This document shows positions 38,940 through 49,570 of a stretch of DNA of 64,000 bases, one piece after another. The position numbers were made by a program, and so were the translations under genes. Positions within the stretch are counted from its first letter, which is position 1. Every line of letters begins with the position of its first letter. The stretch comes from Dryococelus australis (taxonomy: Eukaryota > Arthropoda > Insecta > Phasmatodea > Phasmatidae): assembly GCA_029891345.1 (NCBI GenBank), contig CM057009.1:286946966-287010965 (forward strand), given 5' to 3'. Below the pieces are notes generated by a model that worked only from the letters and a program-made list of their open reading frames with translations, was not told where the DNA came from and made no database searches.

Positions 38940-40279
38940 ATACAATATATATTTAGATAAACCCAAGTTAATGTGTGTGTACCATAATTTTTTATGTAGG
39001 TAGTATTAATTGCTCATCACTGAGGTTCCAAAACATTTTGGTAATATTGGAATGTTAAAATTGATTTTGACATGGCAATCATATGGCACTTGCATATCAA
39101 TGCTTGTTTACACATTGCAGAATAATACATAATATACATCAAAGTAGAACTTAAGGAAGTCAATCAAAAGTGCTCACTTAACCGTGAACCACCTATAATG
39201 ACTTTGTTCCCTAGCACTTTCGTGCCAAGGCTTGAAAGTGAAACTTTTTCTTTCTGTTGGGCTGGAACTATGGTGGAGAGAAAAGAATGTTGCAACGTCT
39301 ATAGAATAGTGTGGTAGCTTGAGAGTGAAGAAAGCGCAAATCCAGGAACACGAGGTGAAGTGCCATATTCTTCGTCTTCCATACAAATGGCTGTTTGGCT
39401 ATTGCACATGTTAAAGAAAATAAAACCTTAAAATAGTGTTCGGTGAATGACGATAGCTATCAGCAAATGTGTCCCTCTCCCCCCTCTCCGCAGCCAAATC
39501 AAATGCAGCTGCATGTTGAAACACTGTCCACCAGCGTTTCATTTTATTTGTCAGATTTTTTAACTAGTGTGCATGTGTGTGTGTATATATATATATATAT
39601 ATACATTTTTTTTTCCTAACAGCATGAAGTACGCTGTTGTAATAGTTTGAAATGTGTTTTAAATAACTGCACTGTGGTATTTAACTCAAAACATATGTAG
39701 CAGTTTTAAGTGCTTTGCCTGGGTATTAATGGAGTTAGTAATTTAATATTTAAAAATGGATTATTTAATTATTTTTATTTTTAATAATATATACTTAATA
39801 GAGGTTAACTTTTTTCTTCATTTAGTTGCATAATCTATTAGGCATGATTTTTGACGAAATTAAAAATACAATGAATTAACGGAGCATCATTTTAGAAAAC
39901 CACCATACAACATACCTTCTTACAACAAACACACAATATTTCAATTCCTTTAGTTTTGTTATATAGGGGGGTTTACTATAGCATCATGGCTCTTAACAGG
40001 TTAAAGGCTTAGAAAAAGTGGGTTTCAATGTAAAAAAGTTACATTTATGAATTTTTTATGAGAAGTGATATCAAAAATAGAAGGGGAAATTAAAAGGATG
40101 AAAAAAAATATCCACCCCAAGCTATCCCTTTCTTTTGTTGTTAATATAAATCATCGTACTTATCACAAATACAAATATTTTAACTACAAAATATTTGTGT
40201 TATCCTAACATCTTGTCAAATACTGTCAGCAAGACAAAAAATACCATTCTAAAAATGTTAACTGCACTTGATATCTAAA
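38940..40279. other. AT-rich stretch with a TG/TA microsatellite
   Basis: A (GT)n(AT)n run lies at about 39570-39602. The rest has no coding pattern or repeat that I recognise. Confidence 0.5.
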
Positions 40280-41904
40280 CAGTAGAAGTCCGGAATATCG
40301 CGGCTCGGTATACTGCAGATTCAGTTATACCGTGGGCAATTTATGTCCCCCGGCCTGAATGAATAAATAAATATATATATATATAAATAAATAAGTGGAA
40401 AGTGTGTGGTCAGGTAAGCCTGTGGTCTGTCGGTGGGTGGTCGTGAGTCGGGGGACATTGATTGATGAGGCGGAGGGAGCGGTCGCACGTTCTCCCTCCT
40501 TCCAGCACCAAGATCAATTTTAATGATTCTTTGCAGCCAATATTGTATGTTTTTCCATATATGAAAATAAAATGTGTTCTTATATTACCATATTGGCGAG
40601 TAAGGCTGTGTGCGTGTATATGCCACATCAGAAGTTTTTGATGAAAAATTTGGGATAATTAATATTTCAAGTAGACTGCACTAAAATTTTATATTCCCGT
40701 AAACATTGCAGGGCCAACATGCCGCCTAAATTTCATATAAATTCAACACATAGACGAGAATCGCATCGATCAGCATGTTTTCCCAATACCGAGCCGCTGT
40801 TACGAATTGAACCATTCTTGTAACGACGGCAGTCTCGCTGCCGCCCGCCAGAACAATCTTGTAGCGACCAAAGGATAGCTGCTCAGCCCCAACAATTTAG
40901 GCACGAGCAACAACAGCAAGCCACCACGTCAATCTCCTACAGGGTATAGCTTTACGTAATCATTATAATTATGGAGTAGACACTTTGATTATAATGTATA
41001 TATACCGACTATGCAGTGTGTGTTCCTATTTTCGAAAAAAAAAAAATTCTAAATTTGAGGCGGGCCTCAAAATTCATGCTTTTGAGGTCATTTACATGCC
41101 TATAATTAATCTCCTACAATGTATAGCTCTACGTAATCATTATAATTATGATGTAGACACTTTGATTATAACGTTTATATACTGGCTATAAGGTATGTCT
41201 TCCGATTAAAAAAAAAAAATTCAGAGCAGAGAAGCTATTGTGGACATGACTTAATGCAGAAAAGCAGTCTTTCTTTGCATGCACAAATAATCAACTTTTT
41301 TATTGTTTTAGTTTTCCTTTGTAAAATGCAAATCAGACAAGCAAGCAACATGTTTCACAGCACTTGAGGCATTGATAGATCCCATCTGCAGTGCAAGCAT
41401 GCATTCGACCTTTGGACTTGAGCATTCTTTTCTCATTCTCACTTCCTACCAACCCGGCCCAGCAGGCCGAAGATGGGGGGGGGGGGGGATGATCCCCCTA
41501 CTTCAACCCACGTGACAAACAACTCACAGCGAACACCGCCCTTGGCGGAATAAGTACATCCTTTGCCTGGAAAATGCGGTATTTTTTTTTTAGTTATTCT
41601 TGCTTGAATGCATGTGACCCATCATCACAGCGCATTTCTCTTCTGTTTGTCTCCCTTGGGTGCTGTCAAGTCCAGTGATGCAGATTAAAAAAAATAAAGT
41701 TCCTATAGCAGGGGGCTAAACATTTGACGAGTTACGGCAGTAAATAACAACACTTGCCCTGTGTTTGACAGATAGGTGCCTTGCCACAGTAGAACACTGC
41801 CTTTTTTTGTTACTGTACTCGGTCATTACCAGAACAGCGCGGAAAGCTATAATGCATATCTAAGTTATGTCTCCCAACAACCACGTTATATTGGGCTTTT
41901 ACTG
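40280..41904 (+). mobile_element. Tigger-like non-autonomous DNA element, copy B
   Basis: The left end is CAGTAGAAGTCCGGAATATC at 40280. The right end, read in reverse, is CAGTAAAAGCCCAATATAAC at 41904. The two terminal repeats are imperfect but co-linear over about 25 bases, and TA steps lie near both borders. The interior has no transposase. It includes the ATTTATGTCCCCCGGCCTGA block and two tandem sub-repeats (40931-41107 and 41108-41215). The size of 1.6 kb and the CAGT ends suggest a pogo/Tigger derivative moved by a transposase elsewhere in the genome. Confidence 0.62.
40931..41215. repeat. Two tandem 177-bp sub-repeats inside Tigger-like copy B
   Basis: AATCTCCTAC opens both units (40931 and 41108). 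Shared blocks are ACGTAATCATTATAATTATG and GTAGACACTTTGATTATAA. The second unit is shortened. The same pair appears inverted in copy A (35365-35620). Confidence 0.85.
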
Positions 41905-42779
41905 TATATATCAGTTCCATTACAAAAAAAATTCAAAATTATTATAACAAACAATTTAAGACTTGTAAAATATCTGATCGCCACTTTTCCCCAAAAAAAT
42001 CAGGAATCAAATTTAACTTCTTTCCCACAGTTTTTTTTATTAATTTTTTTACTTAACACCTTTGGCTTTTCTTCTTCCTCTCTCTATTTATCTTCTAAGT
42101 TTTCATTGTAACTCATATGCTCCGGTCCACCAGTTTATTGTTTATGGCAATTAAATATGGATTATTTTCATGTTAAGAAAAGGCTTTTCCAGTCATCAGA
42201 GCACTCAATATTCTTTCACACATTGCAGCTCTGGCAAGTGTGCTGTGCAGTTTTTTTTAAAGCACATAGTTAAAAATGAATTTTTATGGGATTTCATTTT
42301 TTTTGAGTTGCAGTTATTTTGAAAGAAGTTCTTTAACTTTAATTAGTATTTAGAAATTATACCTTAATGGATTTGTGGTGACTGTTAATTTTCTTGGGGC
42401 TTTTCAAGTTAGTTTTATGTCTCTATTAGCTCACAAGCAGGAAAGCAGGCAGGCAAGGAGGACAGCACACAGCCAGTATCTGTGGGAACACTCATGCTTG
42501 CAACTTGCATATCAGATGTATTGGATGCTGGCGTGACTCTTTAGTCACTGCTCCATTTTTTATTCCAGCTGTGCATGAACTCCTAAAGCACTGCTTCCCA
42601 GTGCAGTATATATTTGCTGTGTCCACAGTCTGTACGCCACTCCAAAAAAAAAAAGTGCCCTTTGTAATGTCTGGAAGAGCATTTGTTCATTCCCATGCCA
42701 TCTATAGACAGCTCTATAGCTAAATTTCTAGTGTATTATTCCACCAACGATGCTTTAGTTCGTATACCACTCCACACAG
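41905..42779. other. AT-rich stretch before the candidate exon
   Basis: No gene seen. It includes two unsupported open frames and a pyrimidine-poor run into the CCACACAG acceptor at 42779. Confidence 0.45.
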
Positions 42780-42884
42780 GACGCGCTTCGCCGGGAACAC
42801 TTATACACCGGACTATCAGGCAACTACACGTATCTCTTGGCAGCAGCAGCTTATGAGGACATCAAGAAAGAATGTAGTCGCAGA
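42780..42884 (+). CDS. Candidate internal exon of an unidentified host gene
   Basis: Between an ACACAG acceptor and a GTGAGT donor lie exactly 35 codons in phase 0 with no stop. They read DALRREHLYTGLSGNYTYLL, then AAAAYEDIKKECSRR. The composition is clearly more GC-rich and codon-like than the AT-rich flanks, and the other two plus-strand frames are less protein-like. I do not recognise the protein. The middle is mildly hydrophobic and the ends are charged, as in a helix hairpin or a transmembrane edge, but I will not assign a function. It lies inside the 32-kb kinesin intron on the opposite strand, so it would belong to a nested or overlapping gene. It could also be an exon fossil left by a duplication. 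Confidence 0.5.
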
Positions 42885-43879
42885 GTGAGTGCTGTGCTAT
42901 CACGTAGCCAGCATATTTATGTGACAATGTAGTTTAGTGCAACATAGTCAAAAAAGTTTTTTTTATTTAATTTTGAGTAACCGGCAATGTGTAGAAATGC
43001 GCAACCTCAAGTAGAGTCTTTTGAACCCTCCATTAAGGGTAAGTTTTCCTACAACTGATTTTTTTTAAAACTTATTTTAGTGTTAGGTTGCATAGCTAAT
43101 TACGGTTGGCTTGAATTATCTGTTCTCACAGGGTTTTTTCTTCTAGTTCCTGTATTAGTACCTGTCTTTCCAAGACCAAACATCCCATTCTTCTTTTGAT
43201 ATGAATTTACCAAATTTTGCCTTCCCATCCTCTGAAGTTTGGGAACGGCGGTGCACTGTTACTACAGGCAGCTCAGCTACTAGCAAGGCTCATGTTGATG
43301 TCCGGATTTTCTCGGACATGACACAATGACATATGATTATTTTCAATAAAATTTTTTGTCACTATTGTTATAATTTATTAATTTTCTTAAGTCGTACGAC
43401 AGTCTCTAAAAGTAGTTTTTTTCTTTAACCCAAGATTAAATCATAAGTTGTACTAATTCAGCAATAGGAATATAATATGGTGACGTATTGAATACTGAGA
43501 TACTGAAGCCAAGCCCGTCGAACTCTAGTAAGTCGACGTTGCCCCAGAGGGGTAGTGTTCCTGTCCGACATATCGCCCGACCAACAATACCGGACTTTGT
43601 GCCCAGTCGACAGCCCAATCAGACAACGCTGGTAACCAGTAAGAGACTAAATTAAGTTTCATAGTATATGCGTGGCTGACCTAGCACAGTCCCAAAAGCT
43701 ACTTGCACGACAGACAGTTCAAGCGACACGCGTCAAGTGCTTTACAAGTGCCCAACGTGGGGGCATCAGCATAATAACTGTTAACCAGTGAATGCGGGAC
43801 CAAGTCAGAACGGCCAGAGAGAGAGAGAGATAATAGCTGGGACCAAATAGCCAGACTTTGAGGAGTCTCGAAACCCCTC
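42885..43879. other. Stretch with no gene seen; possible retroelement leader at its right
   Basis: 42885-43430 is AT-rich and without signals. From about 43436 the base composition rises and the tract may be the LTR or leader of the Gypsy fossil that follows. A GA microsatellite lies at about 43814-43831. Confidence 0.4.
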
Positions 43880-45300
43880 GTGGTGCTCATTACTGACGCA
43901 ATGTCAGATTTAAATGACTAGCCAGAGCCACAGGCCAACAGCATGACCGACTTGCCCCCAAAAGATGTAACCACATCATACAAACAAACCGTATCATGTG
44001 TATTCAGTGTAACCAAGAGTTTCACTATCTCTGCCTTGGATGGGAAGAGAAGGTGAGGAATACCGTATGATTAGAATTCCGTTGCGAGCAGTGTCGAGTT
44101 CGACAAGAAAAGCTCTGTAGCTTGATTACCTGCCCAGGCCGTGGAATGAACATAGTACATTGCATCCTGTGCAATGAGCACTTCCACCATGTGTATCGGG
44201 TGGCCGGAGGAACGTATCGCTCGACCCGGTATGGTTTATCATTGTGAAATATGTAAACGTGCCGCGGAATACCACCCGCCTAACCCCGGCCACCAGCTAG
44301 CGTAGCACAACCATGTGGTTCAGCTCCAGGGCATCCAGCGACCGGCAGCTCAAAGGACTACAAATACAGAATTATGCCCGCCGACCTGACAAGGACCCAG
44401 TAGTCTTCACGAGCGAATGCAAAAAGGAACTCAAAGAGCATAATGTACCTGCAAAGCAATGGGTTAACTGAGCTCAAGCGTAACTCACCGGGAAAGCTTT
44501 GGAATGGTGGAATAGGTATAGGGAGTTTGTAACCAACTGGCACCAGTTCTGCAAGCGTGTAGCCGATAACTTCACCAAAGAAGAGATTTTGGCCAAACTT
44601 ACAACGGAGTTCTATAGTAAAATCCAGGAGACGCACAAAGAAGTGGAAATCTTCATCCTACGGAAAGAGCAAATGTACCACTGCATTTTCCTTAAAGGAG
44701 ATGAAGCCAGTTCAGTGTATAACATTGGGAGGATGCTAATGCCCAATCTCCAAAACATCTTGCTCATGCCAAAGCCAATCACCCTACACAGATTGGTAGA
44801 TCGTGTTACAAAAACAGGGCAAAACTTTAAGGTGCAAGCCGTCCTAAATGAACCCAAGGCCACCAAGAGAAAACTGACCGGCCCCAATGGAATCAAAGGA
44901 GAAGGCACACCCCCCCCCCCCCCCCCCCAATCCAGACAATCTTGTACACCCAAGTGTTGGTTTTGTCCAGGACGTCCCCTAAATAAAGACTGTCCCAGAA
45001 GGAATGCAGCTACAGCAAATTTGGGAGAAAGGTACCCGGATCAGGTAACCTACCAACCCACACAGACTAACCCGCCCCAGAGAGATCCTCTGGCAGGAAA
45101 TGCCAAGGTCGGGGTGCGAAGCGGGCCCACACAACCGGCAAAGCAGGGCCCTGTATCCAAAGATTAAGTGAGGAAGATATTCCCCCTGTTGCCCACCACA
45201 TTGAGGTAAAAGTGAATGGCCAACAAGTTCTAGCACTTCTAGACACTGCCACAAGTTGGAGCCCTACCCTGGTAATATGCTCTCTCCTGTTAGCCCTTGT
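43880..45300 (+). mobile_element. Ty3/Gypsy gag-protease fossil
   Basis: The plus strand shows two PHD-like zinc clusters (CIQCNQEFHYLCLGW, later EFRCEQC, and CILCNEHFHHVYR) at about 44000-44200. A capsid-like gag segment follows at 44499-44830 (WWNRYREFVTNWHQFCKRVA, then EVEIFILRKEQM), then a basic linker with a long C run. Next is a CCHC knuckle (CWFCPGRPLNKDCPRR, about 44957-45004) and the start of an aspartic protease (VNGQQVLALLDTA, near 45213-45251). Reverse transcriptase and integrase are absent. No LTR pair is recognised. The copy is broken and incomplete. Gag would form the virus-like particle and the protease would mature it. Confidence 0.8.
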
Positions 45301-45500
45301 GGCTAGCTGGTGCCCAGGACTTACAACATTACTTTGATATCAGTGGTGAGTGCCACGTTAGGTACGGTTATAAACCCCAGACTGCAAAAAAATGTACAGT
45401 TTTAAATTTATAGTTTTAATGCGCCCTTGTTTAATGCACTTAAATAAATACAATACTGTATATAGCACAAATAGGCAGTTGGGCTACTGATTACATAATA
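45301..45500. other. Short stretch with no gene seen
   Basis: AT-rich junction between the Gypsy fossil and the Penelope-like element. Confidence 0.4.
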
Positions 45501-46260
45501 AAATTTTGATAGAATGCACAAGTATTCACAAGGTGGTACTCGTGGATAAACTCACATACAAACAAACGTCGGACAAACCCATTTTTCACACGGATTCACA
45601 ATGTTTCGCTGGTCAGGCCAGCTTCATCAGGTGGCAAGTAATGGCACACTGCAGTGGTGAGCGATGGTTGGCAAACAGTGAATCAAGTGGCAAACTAGGG
45701 TGGGGTGGGAAATTTGAAATGTGGCAGAGGGGTTATCTTATGTTTACGCCAGATGTTAGTCTGGATTTGGTGATGTATTGGTGGGCCAGTTCTCAGCACC
45801 ACAGTTCTGCACTATTATTAAAAGGTAGGGTACCTACCACTCTGGTTATGTAACAGGAGTCAAAGTTATGGCTGTGAGATGCTGCATGTGCTGCAACTGG
45901 CTTCCTTTGTAAATTTACATTTGCGCCAGCTATGGCTTGTTCGATGGTCACTCTATGGTCATTTGTTCTCTGCCTGAGAGTGTTAGTGGTAAGGCCAATA
46001 TACCCTGCATTGTAGTGAATGCAATATAGCTGGAAAGATAAGATTTTCTGTTTCACAGTTGTAGCTGTTCAGGATATAAGTCTGACTGGTGAGTCTGATG
46101 TTGACATGTTTATTGCAAATAAAACATGCATTATCTGAGCATAATCTCAGAGTTTCTGTATAATGTTTTATCAAACAAAGATATGCAATCCATGATAAAT
46201 TGGTTTGCTGAGATCAACACTGTCCATGAGAAAATAAGGGTTGACACCTCATTTGTGAAT
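45501..46260 (-). mobile_element. Penelope-like retroelement fragment with GIY-YIG endonuclease domain
   Basis: Minus-strand reading gives a cysteine pair (CSDNACFICNKHVN) and then the GIY-YIG core LYCIHYNAGYIGLTTNTLRQ, followed by RTNDHR. The end has KPVAAHAASHSHNFDSCYIT and then LAHQYITKSRLTSGVNIR. This is the usual end of Penelope-like element proteins (family form FDxCYxTRV, later WEAHQYxTKSRLPSGINIR). The domain cuts target DNA so that the element's reverse transcriptase can prime there. The reverse transcriptase itself is not seen here. The copy is truncated and broken. Downstream in element orientation lies a hammerhead-ribozyme-like core (45603-45630), as expected for the terminal repeat region of this class. 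Confidence 0.85.
45595..45640 (-). ncRNA. Hammerhead-ribozyme-like motif in the Penelope-like element
   Basis: On the minus strand, CTGATGA (45630-45624) is followed by A, then a perfect 5-bp stem GCTGG/CCAGC closed by loop CCTGA, then GAAAC (45607-45603). These are the two conserved boxes of the hammerhead core (CUGANGA and GAAA) joined by helix II, as in the minimal hammerheads known from Penelope-like elements. The expected cleavage triplet after a tiny helix III would be GTH. The sequence has ATT then GTG, so this copy may be inactive, or helix III may pair differently. Helix I pairing is weak. Confidence 0.65.
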
Positions 46261-46394
46261 GAAAAGATGTAACCCACCAGTATGAGAAGATTCTGCTGAC
46301 ATAAGCAGTGTGGTTAATTTAGCACAAACAAAATTTGCATAATTTCTTTGTTAAATTAAGCATTTTGCAAGGTCACATTCTTTTTATGCACAAA

Positions 46395-46590
46395 TGGGTT
46401 GCCAACATTTATTTTCTCATGGATGGGGTTGATACCGGCAAACGAATTCATCATTGATTGCACATCTTTGATAACATATTATACACAAACCCAGATTCTG
46501 GATTATTTATTTGCAATAAACATGGGTTTTACCTCCACTTTTGAAGGTGTGTACACCCTCAAAGAAAGGCTTAGGCTATAGGTTGTATAT
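46395..46590 (+). mobile_element. Second Penelope-like fragment, head to head with the first
   Basis: The plus strand from about 46400 to 46535 matches the minus strand of about 46250-46110. Shared stretches include TTATTTTCTCATGGA, GATTGCA(C/T)ATCTTTG and ATTTGCAATAAACATG. So two copies of the same part of one element face each other, with about 145 bases between the arms. No further element sequence follows to the right. Confidence 0.72.
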
Positions 46591-47000
46591 ATACAAGGGC
46601 TGATTCAGAAGTCATGGTTACTATTGTTTATCTCCCAAAAATGACCCAACACAGGAAATGTACTATGTACAGTCAAACGCGTATGAAATTTCCTTTTTAA
46701 AGGTAACACAACATGGGGTATGGATGCAGGAATATTTGGCAAGGAACAAAGACAATCACGGATGGTTGAAATCACCATTTAATTGATATAATATTGTAAA
46801 ACTGTATACACTCATGTAAACGGGTACTATTGTACATGTACGAGCTGTTTAAAATCCTTCAAATTAGTCTCTGAGGTTGTCCATGGTTCATTGCCAGTGA
46901 TGAGGCAGACATCACCAGACATCGCAGCATTTTGACGAGAGGCGATGCACATTGACAGATCTCATGCAGCAGATGGTATTTCCCATCTGCCTCATTATAA
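46591..47000. other. Stretch with no gene supported
   Basis: It begins with TACAAGGGCTGATTCAGAAG, which resembles a mariner terminal repeat. No partner end or transposase was found. Confidence 0.35.

Positions 47001-47053
<53 letters not shown>
47001..47053. repeat. (AT)n microsatellite
   Basis: About 25 AT units, directly visible, with one C near its left edge. It lies in the 32-kb kinesin intron. Confidence 0.95.
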
Positions 47054-47056
<3 letters not shown>

Positions 47057-49023
47057 CTCATTTTTTGTTGTGAGGAATCACCTCTCAGAGTTTGTCTGTG
47101 ATTTTTGGTATAGCAAAATTTTCCAAAAATGAGGTGTAGTTACAACCTACTTTACTCTGAGCCTTGTGTATTCACATATGTCTATAATAAAAGGGGAGAG
47201 CCCCCCAAAATCTGGTATGCCTATATCACCAGGAAATATGATTAATCTCACCTTTCTTTTTGTGAATGTTTTGCTTTACTGTTTTCCAGTAATACATAGT
47301 GATTCCATAAGTATATGTGTTAACATTCACAATTTTCAGTGAACCAGATTCGGGATAGTAAAATGTAATCTCACTATTCTGAGATATATTGTAATCCATA
47401 TAGTTTAATTTTGTTCTAGCAGTCTCTTAGGCCTAACTGCAAGTGAAACTCTAGCACAAGTTAAAAATAGGAAATAATGATGGTATAATCTTGCTGTAAT
47501 AAATGTTGTAATTTTGAAAGCACATAATTTTTTTATATTCTTGTTAGCAAATCTGTAAACAAATTTTCATCATAGAAGCTGTATTGGCAAAGGTCTCAAA
47601 CATAATTTATGTTTTATAATTATTGTGAAGGGTGGCTCAGCCTGAGGCTTGCATCAATACAGCTAACAGATAAGAGTGTTCTAGTAAAATAATTCCCCAG
47701 AAACGGAGACATGAATGCACATTAGCAGCAAAATTTGCATAAAACAAGGCTGTGAATAGGCCTAAGGCACCTAACTAGATTGTTTCTTTACAATTTGCAA
47801 GAAAACAAGATGTTAGTCATTAATGAAAAAATATTTTAAAAAGTAGGAATGTTCCTGCCAAAACTATTCCTCAGATCTGCACATATTAGAACAGATTACT
47901 GTAAAAATTAGCGCGAAAACCAACCAAGCCGCGAATCTGCGTAAGATGCGACACCCAATGAGACTATTCATTTACAGTTTGCTTGAAAGGCAAGACATTA
48001 TTCAACAATGAAACTATAGCATGAACGGTACACATGTTTCTGTTAAAGTTATTGCTCAGAACTGCAGACATGAACAGATTACTGTCAATATATAAATATT
48101 ATCTTTAGTGTAAAACTTATATGAGAGTTTAAGCTCAAGGTCAACTCTGGGGTTCAAAAATATTTCAATGGGCTCACTTGGGCTTGGCTGAAACTAAGTA
48201 TTGAAGGACTTGTTGGAGGTCAAGACAATGTCATTCAGTGTGACAAAATGACATATTACAAGGGACAGTGTCAGTATTAGTTCTCATTCAAATGTTGTTA
48301 CTCACAAATGAATAGAAGCTGTATGCGAGAGGAGTAAAAAATATTGGAAACTTTAAGTGCTATGCATGTTCTTGGGCTTTTTAATCATCTTGAGAAAGTA
48401 CAAGACTGATCATCGAAAAGTGACTGACCGCGAGTGATAATATGTGTTACATGAACAAGTATGTTTGCTCCCTTCAGGTTGACTTTCATCCTTATTGTAA
48501 AATATTCTTTTCTGTTTTCTCTGAATTACATACTTATTATAATTACTGAATACCCATTCCATTTACGTTTTATTGAAATTGTTACAAAATCACAGATCCA
48601 TGTTCTAACATCATAATTTGCATTTTTTGGCAAAAGTTTTATTTCGTGAAATGAAAATATTATGTGACCAAATATTTTAATTTTAATGATGAAATCAGTT
48701 CAATTTATTTACCATGTATGTGGGAGCGTAACTATAACACACATTTTCATGAAATATTAATGTGAAGATACAATTTAAGAAGGCTCGCACATGTTTCTTC
48801 AAAGTAATGTTGGGTGTATTAAAGAGAGCTATTTGGGCAGAGCTTAACAGCTGAGGTATTCGTTGCTGAAGATGGTGAAGCAATGTGAGAACAGAGCAAT
48901 AATAAAATGCAATGACAGAGGAAATGGAAATACTCTGAGAAACCCCACTGGCCAACAGCAGGAGCCTTCCTACTTCCTTTAAAATGGACAGTACCAATTA
49001 TTGTCAAGCAAAATAATACTTGC
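47054..49023. other. Intron start of the kinesin gene, no gene seen
   Basis: This is the first 2 kb of the 32-kb intron in transcription order, which runs leftward. It is AT-rich and I see no other exon on either strand. Open frames just below 49023 on the minus strand are read-through from the kinesin exon into the intron. Confidence 0.55.
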
Positions 49024-49112
49024 CGTTTGTACGCATTTGCAATCTCCTTCTCGTTCATGGGACGACATCTCACGACCACTTGGACTGCTTCGTTACCCAA
49101 GGAGCGCCTTAG
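49024..49112 (-). CDS. KIF3B: Kinesin-2 motor subunit (KIF3B/Klp68D type), first motor-domain exon
   Basis: Minus strand: a TTTTCCTAG acceptor (ending 49113), then 89 nt reading LRRSLGNEAVQVVVRCRPMN and EKEIANAYK. VVVRCRPMNxKE is the beta-1 strand and first loop of the kinesin motor (KIF3B has VRVVVRCRPMNGKE), which helps form the nucleotide pocket. The only phase that joins it to the exon at 16857-16964 uses a GC donor: the exon ends ACG at 49024 and the intron starts GCAAGT. That gives KRVVEV across the junction, as in the family (YDKVVDV). The nearby GT two bases further would throw the next exon out of frame. Upstream it joins in phase 0 to the start exon at 52096-52150. Reading begins at that ATG, not at the TTG inside this exon. 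Confidence 0.88.
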
Positions 49113-49570
49113 CTAGGAAAACAATTTGACATCAACATTTACAAGCATTATGAATTATAATATCATGAGACACCATACTATGTTCCATGCCACACACCAT
49201 CGCACAACATAGAGAGTCTCTTACCACATTTCTGAAAGCTGAATGGCTTGGATGACCAAGCTGCTGCTAGTCACTTAAAATTCTTGACTGTATTTCTGAA
49301 ATTTCTTTACATGTTGAGTTAACAATATTTTCATTCATGTATTTATAAGGCGATTCCTAGGCCTTTATATTTTTTACACTACAAATTTCTGTACAGACGT
49401 CAATTATTATGTTATTTTGGTCACTGCAATTCTCACATTAAATGGACACTTTCTTTTGATAACTGAACAATTAAAGTGAACAGTGGTGTTTATATTTGGA
49501 AGTTACCATACTAGTTATTAGTTTTGCGTGATACTTCTTGCAAAAAATGCATTTCACATTTTTATTTCAG
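49113..49570. other. Kinesin intron, no gene seen
   Basis: AT-rich sequence between the kinesin exon on the minus strand and the candidate plus-strand exon. Confidence 0.5.

Noticed and set aside
37471-41215. A CRISPR array suggested by regularly spaced repeats
   Set aside because: The units are tandem without unique spacers and the setting is an animal genome.
41776-42111. A 111-codon open frame on the plus strand
   Set aside because: It runs across the end of a Tigger-like element into AT-rich DNA and has no conserved pattern.
46591-46960. Mariner element suggested by TACAAGGGCTGATTCAGAAG
   Set aside because: Only one end resembles a terminal repeat. No partner end and no convincing transposase reading were found.
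49018-49022. A GT donor two bases beyond the GC donor of the first motor exon
   Set aside because: Using it shifts the next exon out of the kinesin frame, while the GC donor restores the conserved VVEV reading.
49024-49100. A kinesin reading starting at a TTG at 49100
   Set aside because: TTG is not a credible start in an animal nuclear gene. The frame is open up to a splice acceptor and joins in phase to an ATG exon at 52119.
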